A stretch of 64,000 bases of DNA from NCBI RefSeq assembly GCF_004193775.1, contig NC_041008.1, positions 10,559,731 to 10,623,730 of the forward strand, given 5' to 3'. Below the pieces are notes generated by a model that saw only the letters and a program-made list of their open reading frames with translations, made no database searches and was not told the origin of the DNA. This DNA comes from Glycine soja (taxonomy: Eukaryota; Streptophyta; Magnoliopsida; Fabales; Fabaceae). A program made the translations under genes and the position numbers. Within the stretch, counting starts at the first letter, position 1. Every line of letters begins with the position of its first letter. Positions 34,304 through 49,757 of the stretch are shown here, piece after piece.

Positions 34304-36462
34304 TCCCTTCCCAGAGACTAGTGTGCCGTGTATATGTAGATTAGTCTATAAATTGATGAATTTATATACATCATACCAAAACGAGGTGTACAATCATTAT
34401 ATTTCAATACACGTAACTTTCAGCTATGCCTTTATCATATTGATCCATAAACGTGTTGAATTTGATCCAAATGAAGCCAATGCATACATTTTGAGGAACT
34501 TCTAAAGGTGGAGATAAACTTCAATTTTACGCCAACGGCACTGTCCTAAGTTATAACTTGCTAGTGATTTTGTTCCAAAATAAAATAAACACCTTGCTAG
34601 TATATGACCATATTACATATTTAATACACACACAAACAAAAATAGTCATATAGTAAGATTTAATAGGGAACTAGTCTTTGATGACAATTTTTTTTTTTAA
34701 AAAATGTTTAATTAGTCTTCATCCTAAAATTGTCATTCAGAATAGGGAGTATACGTTGAGCTTTCCTTGAAAACAAAGCAATCGTATGAACAGTATGGAC
34801 TAAATGGAAACCCCAATTAATGAAATATATCACTGTAAGTAGTACTAGAGATTACTGTTGCATTGTATGCATTATGTATTATTATATTAAATAAATGATA
34901 GCAATATGTATTTCTCGAGAAAAAAAGGTTCAAAATGAAGGAGTTGCCTTCGTTGTCTCATTGGAGAAATTTCTTTTACGTCACTGTTACCTTTTTACCT
35001 TCTTTGTCCCATTGGGGAAAAAAGTCCAAAATTTTTGTTTGCATATTGAGGGAAAATTAATGGAACCCCGAGAAATTAAAGAGGTTAATTAATAGCCGCC
35101 AAGATTATATTTAACTGAGAAATAATTGTTGCAATGAAGTTTGTGTTGGATGCATATATATATCTGACAGCATGTGCTTTGGCGAAGAGGTTCAACGCCT
35201 TAATCCCAAGAGCCCCACTTTCCAATCATCTTGAGAACGAAGAAAGAAAAACAAATCAAGAACAAAATCATCAAATAAAGTACATGTAATTTAGGGACAT
35301 TACAAAACAAAAGTTTTAATCTCATTTATATAACGAGTATACAGGGTGGGATTGGAGACTATTTTTTTTTCTGATGACATTTTTAATATATGAATTTTGA
35401 GATTTATTCTGAAAATAATGTCGATTTTGTCGCAAAGCATTAATTATGTCAAATAAAACAAGTATAATCTGGGTCGATGGCTCAATCGAATAATGATTCC
35501 TATACATATTGATGCATTTTACATGAACAACATAAAACAACAAGATAAATAAATAAAAAATATATATTCTTTTCCACATGCACAAAATTTATTAAGATAC
35601 TAGCTAGTATAGATTGTGCCTCATGAATTAGGGCAACTTTTAGAAAACAAGTTGAAAACACACCAACCAAATAATTCGAAATTTTGGACCACTTTTATAC
35701 AATAAATAAAAAAATGTCGATTAATTAAGGAAGTACAGTTTTATTAAACTTGTTAATTGAAATAAGAACATTTTCTCCCATATTTTATTCGCTTTACTTT
35801 AGTTCAAATAAATGAGATAAACAAAAAGAGAAATATACAAGATGTCATACTTATTCGTCTCACAAACTTATATTGTGATTAATTTGTGACAATAACCAAT
35901 ATTTTCACTAAAATGTAGACTTATAAGAATCTCATTTCACATTATTACAAGCATTATTTCTATTTTATCTCTTCAAACAATGACGTAAATATTCTTTCAC
36001 TTATCTCTTGAGACAGCAAACTTAATATTCTTTGAACAAGTATCGTTAGACTTATCAAATTGTACAACTTTAAAGATAAGCAAGTAACGTAATTAGACGG
36101 TTATTCATTAGGCTTGAATATAATAAAAGAATATAAATGCTCGTATTTACAAAATTTATAGAAAAATGTTCTTCAAATGATTAACTTGTATTTATAATTA
36201 AAAAATATCTGAATATTAATCCTTGATTAAGTATTCATATATTTATAAAAAAAATATTATTCTTATATGTCTAGAAAATAAATATTTTTTTTAAATACAA
36301 TTATATTTAAGGAAAATAAGATAAAATTATTATAAATAATAAAATTCTCTCTTAGAATATTTAATACATCATCACATTATAACAACTTGAAATTACTAAT
36401 TAATTAAGGTAGAGAATCTCCACACTGGGACTCATCAAGAAATATAAAGTTGTGAAGGCAAT

Positions 36463-36492
36463 ACTTATATATATATATATATATATATATAA
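36463..36492. repeat. (TA)n microsatellite
   Basis: About 28 bases of alternating T and A within AT-rich intergenic DNA. Confidence 0.8.
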
Positions 36493-37131
36493 ATTAGTAT
36501 TTTAGTTGGTGTTTCGTATAGGGTAAATGTTTTTTATATAATTAGATAGAATTTAATTAATAAATATTTTTTTTATAGATCACATGAGTATCTTTCAAGA
36601 AATTGAGATAATCTTATTTAAATTAAATAAAATTATTATTAATAATAAAGTTTTTTTTAAGTATTTAACGTAGTTATATTCTTAAAATTTGAATTCATAT
36701 CACTAGCTTAACAACCCATAATATATAAATATATGAATTATATTTTAAATTTATAATGAACACTTTAAATTGTAAGATATAATTATTTTTTATCATTAAA
36801 AATTTCTTTATATAAAACTATTAAAATTTAATTTACAGATAAAGATAAAAAAAAAGTTGATTAAAAGTGATAGATAGTTAATGTATACAAATAGAGATAA
36901 AAAGAGAGACCTACAAATGTTTTTAATCCATCCTCGTAAAATGAACAACTTCTGATTTTATACCTTATAAACAAATTATTCTTTTGTTTTCATTCCTATA
37001 AAGTTAAAATTCTTGTTTTTGGTTCTATTATTATTCGACACTAGCTAGTTAATTGCTTATGTATTCATCGAAAGATCAAATAGTCATTCCAAGTAATACT
37101 CACTAATGTCACTAGTACCATGATTAGAGTG

Positions 37132-37179
<48 letters not shown>
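37132..37179. repeat. (AT)n microsatellite, about 24 units
   Basis: A pure alternating AT run of about 48 bases, the longest AT microsatellite in the window and a likely polymorphic marker. Confidence 0.9.
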
Positions 37180-37181
<2 letters not shown>

Positions 37182-40100
37182 TAAATCTTTAAAATAAATA
37201 ATATTTATTTACCTAAATATCAACATTAATTAGGAACAAAATAATGAATTCAAATTTTGAAAGGATGAAAACCCAAAAAAAAAATATTTTACAAAAATCT
37301 AAATCAAAACTCAATCATTTTATAGGGTTAAAAACAACAATTTTAAATTTTAGAGGATGAAAACAAAGCAATAGTTTTAGTTTTTGTCACTATTCACTTA
37401 TATGAGCGTGACAACCATCTATTGGATAACTAACATGATGTTTCTTAAATGATAGATACTAAAATAAATATTTTATAATATAAGAGGGACTGATGTAAAA
37501 AAAAAGTTTACAATTTATAAGGATTTAAAAATACTATTATTGACTAAAACTGCAAAATAAAATTTTATAGAGATCAAAATCATATGACAAACTTTATAAG
37601 AACTAAAAGCATGAAGCAAGTATATTATAAAGACTTCATACATATTTAAGTCTATTTATAATCATACATGAATGTAATATGAAAATGGTTAACAAATTTG
37701 TGAGGGACAGTTGCCCCCACAATTATATACATGGATTCGTCCCTGACTTCATATTGATTAATTCATACTTTTTGTGACTACTTTTACTTAAAACATGACT
37801 GATATGGTTGAAATTTAATAATTGGTGCTCTTTTTATTTTTCACCCTAAAATGCAGTGAACAAAGTTTCAACTAAAATACTGAATGACCAATTCTACTTT
37901 TGTCCTATCCTTTAACGAAGTACGAATATCCCAGTCCATTTTCAATTGTTAATTATGAATGTTTGATTTTCTTTTTCCATTATGAAAATTCTATATTTTA
38001 TTTCCTACCCGTATATTTTTTTTTACCTGAAAACTAGTTTTATTTATGCAAATAATATGTGAAATATATACGGTGAACTAATATAATAGCACATATAAAT
38101 TGTATATGTTTGTCATTTTGTTCCACTTTTCGGACGAACAATATTCTTGTATAACATTTGACGTTAAAAGTGTATTTTAAGTTCATCATATCAAGTAACA
38201 ATCTATGATGATTTCCGTAAAAAAAAATATATGAATAATATATCTCTTTAATTTTATAATTAAACATGACATATATGATTAAATAGTTTTGATTGTGTAG
38301 AGAAGCATGATTCTTAAGAAGCATGTATAATACATGTACAGACACACCCACACATAAAGAAAAAAAAAAGCATAGTACACGCGACGCAGTTATTTTAATA
38401 TATTTAGTTAATTTTATTTAAAATGTATTATTAATATCATATTGATGAACATGTTATGCGTGTACACACACAAATTAAAGACGAAATTATATCGTTATAT
38501 CTGATTAAACTTGTTTATTTTGTAATGTAATAAATAGACTTTGCACGAAATTATTTCAGTAAAATTCAAAGGTTAAAAGATACCCGAATATTGATTTTTC
38601 ACAATTATTTTGAAAATACGTACGTGGCATTTAAAGGGAAAAAGAATGCATTAAATTAATTTCCTTTCATGAAAATGCTTAAATATAATATATAAAAGGG
38701 AAAAAAATCATTCTGAAAAGGTGGTTGTTTCCAAGTAATTTCCTAGACTAGATTAACGGTACATTATTGTCAGTGTCAACGTGTAGAAATCATTACACAC
38801 TACTTGGCAGTTCTATCAAAATGGCATTGGAGCCATTCCTCGGCTTTTAACGTAGGAAAATCTTTCATATAAGCAGCAAAAAGACTCAAGTAATCTTATT
38901 TAAACATGTTAGTTTAATCTGTTAATTCAACTCAACTTATGATAGTGTTCACCCTGATCCCGTAATAAAAGAATAACTTAATAACTTTTTTATTGACGAA
39001 TTCAATTCAATAAATATCAACATTTCAAAACAATAAATTAACGTAATATATATCAATTAGGAATTTAATTTTTTAATGAGAGATGCCTGTTTATTATTAA
39101 TAGAATATGTTTTGAACAAAATTATCTTTAAAGAAAAATATTTTTGAGAAAAGAAAATAACAAAATATATGTTTGTAACACTAAATGGTGATGTTGATTT
39201 ATGTTGTAAAAAAAGCATAGGAATTTTTGAGTTTAATAGCCATATATTATTAATATAAAAGTTTAAATTGTTTACATAAATTAATTAAATTTATTTTTAA
39301 TATAAGTTTAAGATTTTTTCATTTTATAAAAATTAGCATATTTATTAACAATTTGTGAGTTTTTTTTCTCTTCACATGTATTTTTTTTCATAATTTTTTT
39401 ATCAACAAATAAATATAGACTGTAAATAGATATTCACCTACAAAATTACTACACTGGTCTTAGACACCAAGAGATCTTTCAGGAAAAGGTCACCTACTAA
39501 ACAAGAAAAGTAGCATTATGAGAATTAGAACTTTCACTTATAAATAAGGTGAAAGTTCAAACTAAATCTTTAATTCCTTGAATCAATATTCTGCCTTAGC
39601 CTTTTATAAAGTCTATATATAGTATACATGTTTAGTTATTCATATTTTATTATTAAAATAAACAAGTTGTCTTTCCAAAACCATATGGAATGATAGATCA
39701 ATGGGTAAGGGTGAATGGACGGTGGTGATTGGTGTAGTGGAGGGAAGTTTGTGTATGGTGGCAGTACAGTATGAGTATCTTGGAGGAAGAAATGACAAAG
39801 GGATGAACAATAAAGGAGTGGGAAGCCAAAAATGAGGGCTTCTGTTTGTGTTTGGTGGCTGCCGGGGCCAAAAGCAGTGGGTCCCTTCTCTCACTCTTTG
39901 CCATGATTTAATTTTCACTATTCTTTCTCAGCTCTTTTCATCCTTATCTTTTTTTTTCTTCTATTGATTCCATATTATACTATTTATGACCTAACAAGGT
40001 TCTGAACGAATAAAATGAAATAAATGACTATTTCAATTTTTTTTAAAAAAATTGATTAATTTTATTCTATTTTTTTTTATAAAATTTTAAAATCATTTAA

Positions 40101-41135
40101 TACTTTATAAATAATTTATACAAAAATATAAGTTTTTAAAATATTAGTAAATGACACTTATAGGATTACTTAATTATAAATTTCTATTTATTAAAATTTT
40201 TTATGTGTAAGATAATTGAAATTAATATCAAAATATTCAACTATCAAATTATTAAAAATTAATATAGTTATTGAAAGTGTGTGTAGAAGAATTAAATGAT
40301 ACCGAAGCAACTTATATTAATTACCACATTAATATTTTTTATATCTAAAATGTTAATTTTATTGATTGAGTCATTGAATTATAACTATATTACAATAATC
40401 ATTGTGTCAAATTTTTTGAGCATCGAACAAACAATAAGAAAATAATTTATATTTTTAAGGTTTTAAAAATATACAACCTTAGTTTTAATGTGTAAGAAAC
40501 TTTGAATGAGATAATATATGTATATATATAGATAAAATTATCTAATAGAAAATTATTAAACAATGTAACAATTAATGTAAGTTATTTGATATGATTTAAG
40601 AGTTTAATAGTGATATATTATTATCTAATCATAAATCATTATTGGTATAATTTTTAAGATAATTTTATATAAATTAATAAATTTATTATAAATGATAAAT
40701 TGTGATTGAATGATAATGTAAAATTATTTTACACTTTCAATGCATATTAATTTTCTCATAGTTTAATTGCTCTATATATTTACTTATATATTATATATAT
40801 AAAGGGTGTATCAAATAATTTTAGATTATTTTTTTCTGTAAAAATAATATATAAGAAATGAGCTCATTAAACAATAGATTTTGAAAAAAAAATATCAAAT
40901 TAAAGATTGTTAAATAGTATAACAATTGAATAAGTTGACTGATATAATTTTGCTAATACGACTCGACTCGACAGATAAATAGATAGGGATATGTTAACTT
41001 ACACTAACTTGTTTTTTAATTACATTTTTATTAAGTATTAAATGAAAAAGTGAAGTGTGAAACTTAATTTTAACATTTGTAAAACTCTAAAGATTAAATG
41101 TGTATTATTTGAGTTAAAGAAACTACAATTGCACG

Positions 41136-41215
41136 TAAGTGAAAGTATCTTTTATTTGGTGCATAAGTTAAGTGAAAGTATCTTTTATTTGGTGCATAAG
41201 TTAAGTTAAAGTATC
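41136..41215. repeat. 33-bp tandem duplication with partial third copy
   Basis: Units 41136-41168 and 41169-41201 are identical (TAAGTGAAAGTATCTTTTAT onward), followed by a diverged partial copy, TAAGTTAAAGTATC. Exact identity suggests recent slippage or duplication. Confidence 0.9.
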
Positions 41216-42069
41216 CAGCAAAAAAAATAAAAGTTAAGTTAAAGTACAAATGCAATTAAACTTTTGAAACTACTAGATACTCTCACGAATACGCCATTTA
41301 ATTTAAATTGTTGTCGACTTACAACTACCATTGCTGTACTAGTAAGGAAGGACAAGAATTCTAAGTCCTCAAATTAATAAGCACTTAAAAAAATAGAAAT
41401 ACTATTACTGGGTGTCAAAAAGCTTTGCTCCCAAAAGAAAAATATATATAAAATAACATGGTCAGCCACATGGTAAAGCCTATTAAAGCAATGACTTTAG
41501 GCCTCTTCTTCTCACGAGGACTAACACACATAAAAAAAGTTATTAATTAATTGGTAGGTAATAATTAAGAGAAATACTTTTCTCTTAAAAATAGACTCTT
41601 CAAGCCAATATTATAAATTGGTAATATCTCCTCTCCTAAAAAATATAGTGTGAAAAAAGTAATTATATTTTTTCTCTAATTAGTCAATGGGTAGTTTTAA
41701 AAGTAAAGGATTTCCTCGTAAATAATTGGCTTCATTTTTATTATGGTCTCTCTTAAATTAATAATTATATGATTCCTCTCTTCAATTGTTTTTTTTTTAT
41801 CGTATTCAACCTAATTCAAAATATATATCTTAGTATTATTATTGAACATTAAAATAGACCAAAATTATGAAAATAGTGACCCTTGTAAAAATTAATTATA
41901 TTATCACAATTTAATAAGTAAATGTTGTATCTAAAAAGTCTAAAAAATTAAAAATATATATAATAATTTCAATAATTTATATTAATTAATTCAAATGGCA
42001 TCATTTTATAATTCACCGTATATAAACCTAAATATACAAGCTAGCTTCACCCAAAACTACTATTAATTG

Positions 42070-42071
<2 letters not shown>

Positions 42072-42148
<77 letters not shown>
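42072..42148. repeat. (AC)n microsatellite, about 38 units
   Basis: A pure 77-base AC run followed by a short TATATA stretch. It is the longest microsatellite in the window. Runs of alternating purine-pyrimidine can adopt Z-DNA; no gene is nearby. Confidence 0.95.
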
Positions 42149-42155
<7 letters not shown>

Positions 42156-45100
42156 CAATAGCATGATCTAATTAGGGGAAACTCAAGGAAATAATTATAA
42201 ATTAAATTCATCTTTATTATATTAAAAAAGAAGAAGAAAACTAAAGAAGAAAATAAAAATTAAAGGAGGGTATTGGAAGATATATATGAATCTCCTTTAG
42301 GGGGAGAGAGATCTTGTTTGTTGGCCTAGAAAACATTGTTTTCTTAAATTAGTTTGGTGAGCTAAGTAGTTAAGTAAGTAGAATACAAATAAGTGTGTAT
42401 TTAATTAGCATGAGAGAAAGTGTGCTAGGATTCGGGATCTTGAACACTCGGGAAAGATGATTGCAAAGGACAAGGCCTTAATTAAGTAAGTTGCATGTGT
42501 TTGAGAATCCTAATCGCATCATGTTGAATGCTAAAACCAACTTTAGCAGCTTTGCTTTTGTATGTTTTTAAATATTATTCTATGCACATCATGAACAAGC
42601 TGCGCAGACATCTCCTCTCTTTCATACGTATGAGTATGAGACTATGCTTTTAAAGGTGTTGATAATTTGAGATGGGGTCAAGAACATAAAAGCTTCATTA
42701 ATTTATTATGCTGACCAGCCTTATATATATGCGAAATAATTCTAGTTGTATTAAAGCTAAGCATTAATTTATGGAGAAAATATAATTAACATAAACGACC
42801 CACCAAGCTTTTTTGGTGTTTGAGATTATATATTCCATGCTCTTTCTTTCTTTTCTCTTTTTTTTGGTGAATTCCACGGTCTTTCTTGACCAAAAACTTA
42901 ATTTTTTATTTATATTGTGAAGGAAGAAAACAAAAACGGATTGTATGCAACAAGTTAATAAATTCATCTGCGAAAGTAGTTTTATGGTTTGCAGTGGCCA
43001 TTAATATATCATTCTGAGCAGCCTTAGATAGGTGTGAAATTATTATAGTGTATTAAACAACATTAAATGATTAATTAATTAATGAAAGAAACTTGTGTAG
43101 AATGAAGTGATCCACCACCTATCTTTGTTTTGTGTTTGTGATCGTATATGTCGACTCACACTCTTCCATAATATCGATTATTCTGTTTTAAATTCGTGGA
43201 AAGAGGAAAACGAAAGCCGATTGAATGAAACAAGACAATTAATTGATATAAGGACGTTTTTTATGCTATGCAGTGATTATTTAATAATTGTGAAAATTAT
43301 TGTGTATACCTTGTGATTGAGTTTCATTATATTTTTTAATTTACACAAAGCAAGCTGAGTTCTTCATCTATATATACTCGTCTTCTAATCAAACTATACT
43401 CAATACCAAATTCGTTTTATATTAATGAAGAGAGATTTTATCAAGTGAAAATTGTTTTAACAAGAATAAATAATTGTGATCTGGACAAGTATTTATAAAT
43501 TGTTAAGAATATTAAATTAAATAAAAACCAATCTTATATATGAGATAAATATTATTTTTGTATAAGTATAAACATGGATTAATTAAATCCATCAATTTCT
43601 AATTGCTTTCGAGAATGATTTCTTTAACTTAACTATTATCCTGCTGTACTTTGAACTCGAAGCAACCACGATTCAGAACTAAGCCACTCGACAATGATGG
43701 CTGAATTAAATAGTAACATTGTATTTTTTCCAGTAACATATTAGCCCCAGGTTAGAATTTTATATAGCTATCATTAACCCAATTAAAAAAAAGTTAAAAG
43801 ATACATTCACAAGATGCATGCACACCTTAATTTTTTTCATTATGAAGTACTTAATTAATTAACTTACTAAAATTCAATAGTATCATACACCAAGACGTCA
43901 AAGATACTCCTCCTCCGGATTTTATACTCCAAACTTTGTAAAACAGAGACAAAGGAGGAATTTTCCACATATTATAGTTATAAGTGATTCCAACAAATAG
44001 GTATCATACTGTCAATTAACTTGTTAAGTTATAGGATAGTTTCCCCCTTTGGAAGGTAACATAAATTAATATATAGTACATGAATACAAATTAATACAAT
44101 GGCACAGCAATGTAATATTATTGATAAGAAGTATTTTTTTATAGTTTATTAGTATACTATGCGTGTGTTGCATGGTAAAATTTAACTTAAAATATCAAAT
44201 ATGTTCAATATACATTTTAAATTTGACAAAAATATAATTATAAAATTATTAGAGCATATAAAATAAAAACATACCAGTAATGAAAAAAACAATTTATTTA
44301 CATATATTTATATAAATATTAAGATAGAGGGTAAGAGTATTAATAATTATAATTATAACACACTTATAAGAAATTTTATAATTATTTTTCCTCAACCCTT
44401 AAACTTACATTTTTAATCACAAAAGTCAATCTTATAATAATTTGTTTTCCATCGTATAAATTGATATTGTGAATTCAAACATTGCAATGCTTTCCACGTC
44501 TATATTTCTCTTTCTACCCTCCTAATAGGGTTCTATTAAGCGTCTCCATAATTCATCTCACCAAATTAAGAATCATTTCTCTTAAAAATTAAAGGTGAGT
44601 TTCAATTAAATGTACATAATAAGTAATGTGAATTAAGATATAAATCAATTCCTTGAGTTAAATTTGTCAAGTGCAATAAAGGTTCGGGAAGTGGATATAT
44701 AGCCGAAACTAGTATCATCTGATCTATGATTTTGGGAGATTTCTGTGCTATACACTTCCTGTCAGTATTTCACGCATGCTTTTGAAGTGACAAGCTAATA
44801 GATTGAGAGTACCATCTCATGGATAGTGAAATATTGACATATGACTTTAGTATCAAGTCACGGTATGTTTGGATTGTCGATGGTAAGATTCTAAAAGCAC
44901 GTTCAAGAGTGAAATGAATATGGGTTATGTTTGATTATCTTTTAAAAGTATATTTGAGCGTAATTTTTTACTTAGAAATTCAGTTTGAGAGAAGGAAGAT
45001 TTTGAATGTTTTTGCAAACTCAGTTTCTAAATTTAAGTTTGATCCAAACTTAAGTGTGGAAATTTTAATCAAAACAACACTTAGTTTGTTTGAGAAAGTA

Positions 45101-45242
45101 ATTACTGAAAATTAGTTGAAAGTAAGAAAATAATAATTTAGGCTTGCTTATTTAATTTATTAAATTAGAAGTATTAGTAAAATTATCTGTTAACTATTTG
45201 ATTAACGTTAAATGATATTTTTATATACATTTTATTTTTTAG

Positions 45243-45245
<3 letters not shown>

Positions 45246-45281
<36 letters not shown>
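45246..45281. repeat. (AT)n microsatellite
   Basis: About 36 bases of alternating A and T in the gene desert. Confidence 0.85.
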
Positions 45282-45288
<7 letters not shown>

Positions 45289-47730
45289 GTTTTAAAAATC
45301 TTAGTTAATTTTAACTTTTAATTAATGATCAAATATATAATTAAAATAAAAATAAATAATGTAATATTAGAGGACAAGTTTATAAAAAAAAAAATTAAAA
45401 GTTTGATATACTAGTTAATTAACTTAAGTATCCTTGTGTTGGTCCAAGTATAATCGGATTCAAATTTAAAAGTATGAAGTTTAAGTCTTGTGTTGTTGAA
45501 TATATTGCACTAATAACATAGTTATAAAAAAAACATACTAGTTAACCTTGGTGAAATGGAAAGAGTAATATGTAATTATTTCAAAATATCTTTAACGAGT
45601 TTCAAATAAGAAAATTAATTCATAAATGAATTTAAACTCAATTTTATAATGAGTTAATTTCAAACAAGATAATTGATTAATGTAAATCATAAAATTGACA
45701 TAAGAATGAAAGGTCATATTATGTTTATTTATAGAAAAATAATCTATTTAATGAAAGAATAAATAATTTATTCTCGTAGTTACATTGGAAATATAATTAA
45801 TCTTTAATTCAGTAAGTTAATATACACCTATCGTCTTTACATCAAATCATTTCAAATTGTTATTAATTCCAAATATACTGTCTCATAATGTACACTCATT
45901 AATAAAGGTTCATGCAATAATTCAATAGTAAGTATTTATTATTATAGGCGGAAAAATTTATTTGTCTAAATATTTAAGGCAATTATATGTCTAGAATTTA
46001 AATTTAAGATGTGTTAAGTTGGAATAATTCAAGATATGTTAATCCAAGTGGTTGGTGATTATTACAAGGAGTACTTTGTGATTCAAGTAGTAATTTTTTT
46101 GGGTTTTTTATAATGTCATTAATGTAAAAAAAAAATGAATTTATGGAATATGTGAAGGGTCTTACACTTTTACCTAGCCACCACCCTTCTAAGGTGACAC
46201 ATCCCAATTATCCCAATAAAAATACGGATCCAATAGAAAAAGTTACCAGAATAATTTCTCGCATGGCATGATAACATAAATATGCCACCAGCCTACACTT
46301 TATTCATTGCCACACAGTTACCGAATCTTTGAAAATTCATCTTTATCTATCTTAGTTATTAGCTTCGATTGGTTTGACAGGTCCGATTAAAACACCATTG
46401 ATTCAGGTTGCTAAGTTTGGTAATGCTTGAAGATTTCATTGATCGCTTTTCTAAAAATTGGATAATTTAATACTCTCTTTTTAGTACTTATTAATCATTT
46501 CACTTATTTAATTTATCTCACCAAATCGATCACTCCCACCTCGTAATCTATGTCGTCTTCTAAATGTATTTTACAACTGTACTGTCTCCAAAGTTTAAGA
46601 TTATACTAGTATTTATTAATTCTCTCCATAAAATTGTTTGGCTATATATGTGAGCCCTCCAATCCATACCACATGCACACACATACTTGATTATTACTAT
46701 ATAAATAAAAATAAAACACGAAAGTGAGGCTGGCTTGGCTTTCCTGGCCATATACATACATATGATCGGTTAAGAAATTAATTATAATTAAAATTAAATG
46801 AGATCATATGATTGTGTATTGGATCAGATATTGGGATATGGAGAAGGTATGAATGTTGGGTGAATAATGGTATCTTTGTCTGCTTAATAATTTGGTCATG
46901 GGTACGAAGAGTTGTTGGGTGCCCTTACCACAGTTTTCACTATTCCCTGATGCTTATTTGTCCTTTATGTATTTGTTTGTATTTGTAGGCCTGTACCATA
47001 CAGACATCATATACTTACATACAAACAAACACTCCCTCTCTCTTGTAATCGATCGAAATCTAGAATGTTACTACTACTTCTCCTGCGAGTATCATGGAAA
47101 TATATTATTTAAAATATTAAACCATTCAAATTGTGTGTGTGAATGATGACATGCTCTTATATCCATAACTAAATCTTATACAAAATTATTAAATCAGTTA
47201 ATACTAGAATATTTTATGATCTCGTGTAATTAATTTCGTCCACAACAGACCAACTAAACGACACTACTAGTATATATCTAATATTTGTATGGTTTCCATA
47301 ATAACTACATATACACGCACAACATATATTATATGTTTTAAATTTTTTGATTAAATTCAATAATTCATAAGGTTTAAAAATTTGTAGTTGAGTCCCTACC
47401 ATTAATGGCTGCCAAAAAAGGACTATAAAATTGGACTAATGAACTATTTCAAAATTATTAAATGCCAATATTAACCAATTGGTTAAGGAATTAAGTAAAA
47501 GGAAAAAAATATTGGAATGCAGAAAAATGCATTCTCTTGTGATTTTAAAATGCATTTTCATAGGATTTTCAATAAAACATTTTTTTCTTCTAAGAAAATG
47601 GTTGATGAATTAAAAGGAAAAAATATTTATAGTTAAAATTATAAAAGAACCCGAAAAAAAAATATCAACAACACAATTAAAAAAAAATTACATTAAATTT
47701 CTTAACCAACACCATAAAAGTGACAAAAGA

Positions 47731-47945
47731 AGCAAATTAAATAATAGGATTTGGATCCCGGCAATTGAAAAATAACTGTAGAGACTGCAATTTAATTTAT
47801 CACCGCACACTTTTATATTATTAATTAAAAAATATTAATAATAAATAAAATAAAATAAAATAAAAAGTGTGGTAAAAAGTTAAACCGCACTTCCTGTTGT
47901 TATTTTTCAACTGCAGGATCCGAATCCTCGTATTTGCTTTTTTTT
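47731..47945. mobile_element. MITE with about 75-bp terminal inverted repeats
   Basis: The left arm AGGATTTGGATCCCGGCAAT, then TTGAAAAATAAC, then CACCGCACACTTTT, matches the inverse of the right arm, AGGATTCGGATCCTGCAGTT, then TTGAAAAATAAC, then ACCACACTTTTT. The flanks continue as GCAAAT in inverse orientation. Total is about 215 bases with an AT-rich loop (47820-47870). It has no coding content; the clear arms make a mobile origin likely. Confidence 0.7.
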
Positions 47946-48213
47946 TCACATTTTCCATATTTACTATGTTTTAAATAAAAAATATTTTGAATGAGATTTT
48001 ATTTTAATTAGTATTATATTTTGAAGAAAGACAATATTATTTTCTTAAATTAAGGAGCGCAATCTATTTTAAGTAAATAAAGATTACAATCTATCTCTAT
48101 AAGGAACATAATATTTTTTTCAATTAAAGAACATGAATTATCTCTTAGCAAATAAAGAATGCGATTTTTATTTTTATTTTTAATGAATTAAGAAACATAA
48201 TCTATCTCTTAGG

Positions 48214-48240
48214 TATTATTATTATTATTATTATTATTAT
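48214..48240. repeat. (ATT)9 microsatellite
   Basis: A pure ATT run of 27 bases. Confidence 0.9.
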
Positions 48241-49757
48241 GAGTATCAGTAGTGCTCATATCCACACTCGTATCCGTTAAAATTTGTGACTAATTATCTG
48301 AACTCAAGTCCATATCAATTAAGCGGATAATTATCTTGTCCATCATTGATATTTTTTCGGGTACTCACATATATAATTGTCATCCTACGAGGGATTAATG
48401 AATATACCATATTAATTCAAAAAGAAAAAAAAACATTGCATATTTTAGGTCATCAATTCAAAACATTGAGTCTTGTTTGGAGTGTGATAAACAGTTTAAT
48501 TATGGATGTGCATGCAGATACTGATGAATAGCCATACAAGAAGACATGCAAGCTTGCATTAAGACAAGCCAAAACTAAGGGCCGTGTCTGTTGGCCGCCC
48601 ACTGACAATGATTTTGACAAGAACTTCTTACCCTGGATCGGGGATGAAGATTGTTCAAGTTTATTTGCTTTTTGTTTTGTTATATTGTTATATTCCATAG
48701 TAACAAATCATGATTTAATTTTATATATATTGAAAAGTTTAAATAACGTAATGATGATTTATATATCGCTAATTGTTAGGCTCAGGACTCATCTCGAACA
48801 AATACTTTGGATTAGTTTATATTATTGCTGAAAAAATTAAAATATTTTGTTTTATTATAGAGCACTTTTTGAATATAATATAGGATAATTCTGTTGTGCC
48901 TTTCAAATACAGCTTTAGTTACAAACTGTAATATATCTAAAATTTATTGAAGTTTATAATAATTATCTGAATTAAAGGTTATGATAAAACTAATTCATGT
49001 CTATTGTTTTTGTTTGACAGAATAATGCATGCTTATTAAGCTCTGTCTAATACTTCCTTTGATATTTTTAATATAAACGGAAGAACCAAATTAGAAGTTT
49101 AGCTTGATCTTTTTTTATAAGAATCCATTTATATCTCTATTGATTTAATTATTTTTCACAAAAATATCCATAATCATGAGTAAATTTTTCTAAAGTTTAA
49201 TAAACAGTAAGTGAAATACGTTAATGCCTTAGGTTCTTTGAAAATCTAACTTTGTCTTGTATGAAAAATATTTTTGAATCTTACTTGGACTCTTGTCAAT
49301 AAAAGTTAAGGTAGGAAATATATTATTGATGAGGGAGATTAATAGAATTAAAACTAATACAAATATTTAAAAAGAGAATAAGGTATTACTGTTAAGAGTA
49401 ATTCTGCAAAAACATATAAATTTAAGATAAATTTAATGTTATTAACTAAGTTTACTAATTTCCCTAATCCTAACTAATTGAATTTTATAAAAAGAATAAG
49501 AGGGGTATCACATTTTACAATTTTTAAGATATGAGATTTATGTGTTTTAAAATTAACTTCTACCAACATGTGTGATATAGTTGGTAGACAACCATTTCAC
49601 TTAATCATGTAATCAATGGTTTGATTCACATGGAATGGAATAACATTTATAGACAGAATATCTTAAATGAATCTTATCATATGATGTAGCTTTTAAAGTT
49701 CATGAAGATGATGAAATAAATAACTTAATAAGAGTTAATGATTTTTTTTATTTTTTT

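Larger units (their letters stand above)
32980..42060. other. Gene desert, first part
   Basis: No protein with a recognised domain, tRNA or rRNA was seen. The stretch is AT-rich low complexity with microsatellites and a G tract at 34276. A GC-richer island at 39700-39905 has overlapping 68- and 92-codon minus-strand frames, but neither resembles a known protein. It could be conserved non-coding DNA or a relic. Confidence 0.5.
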
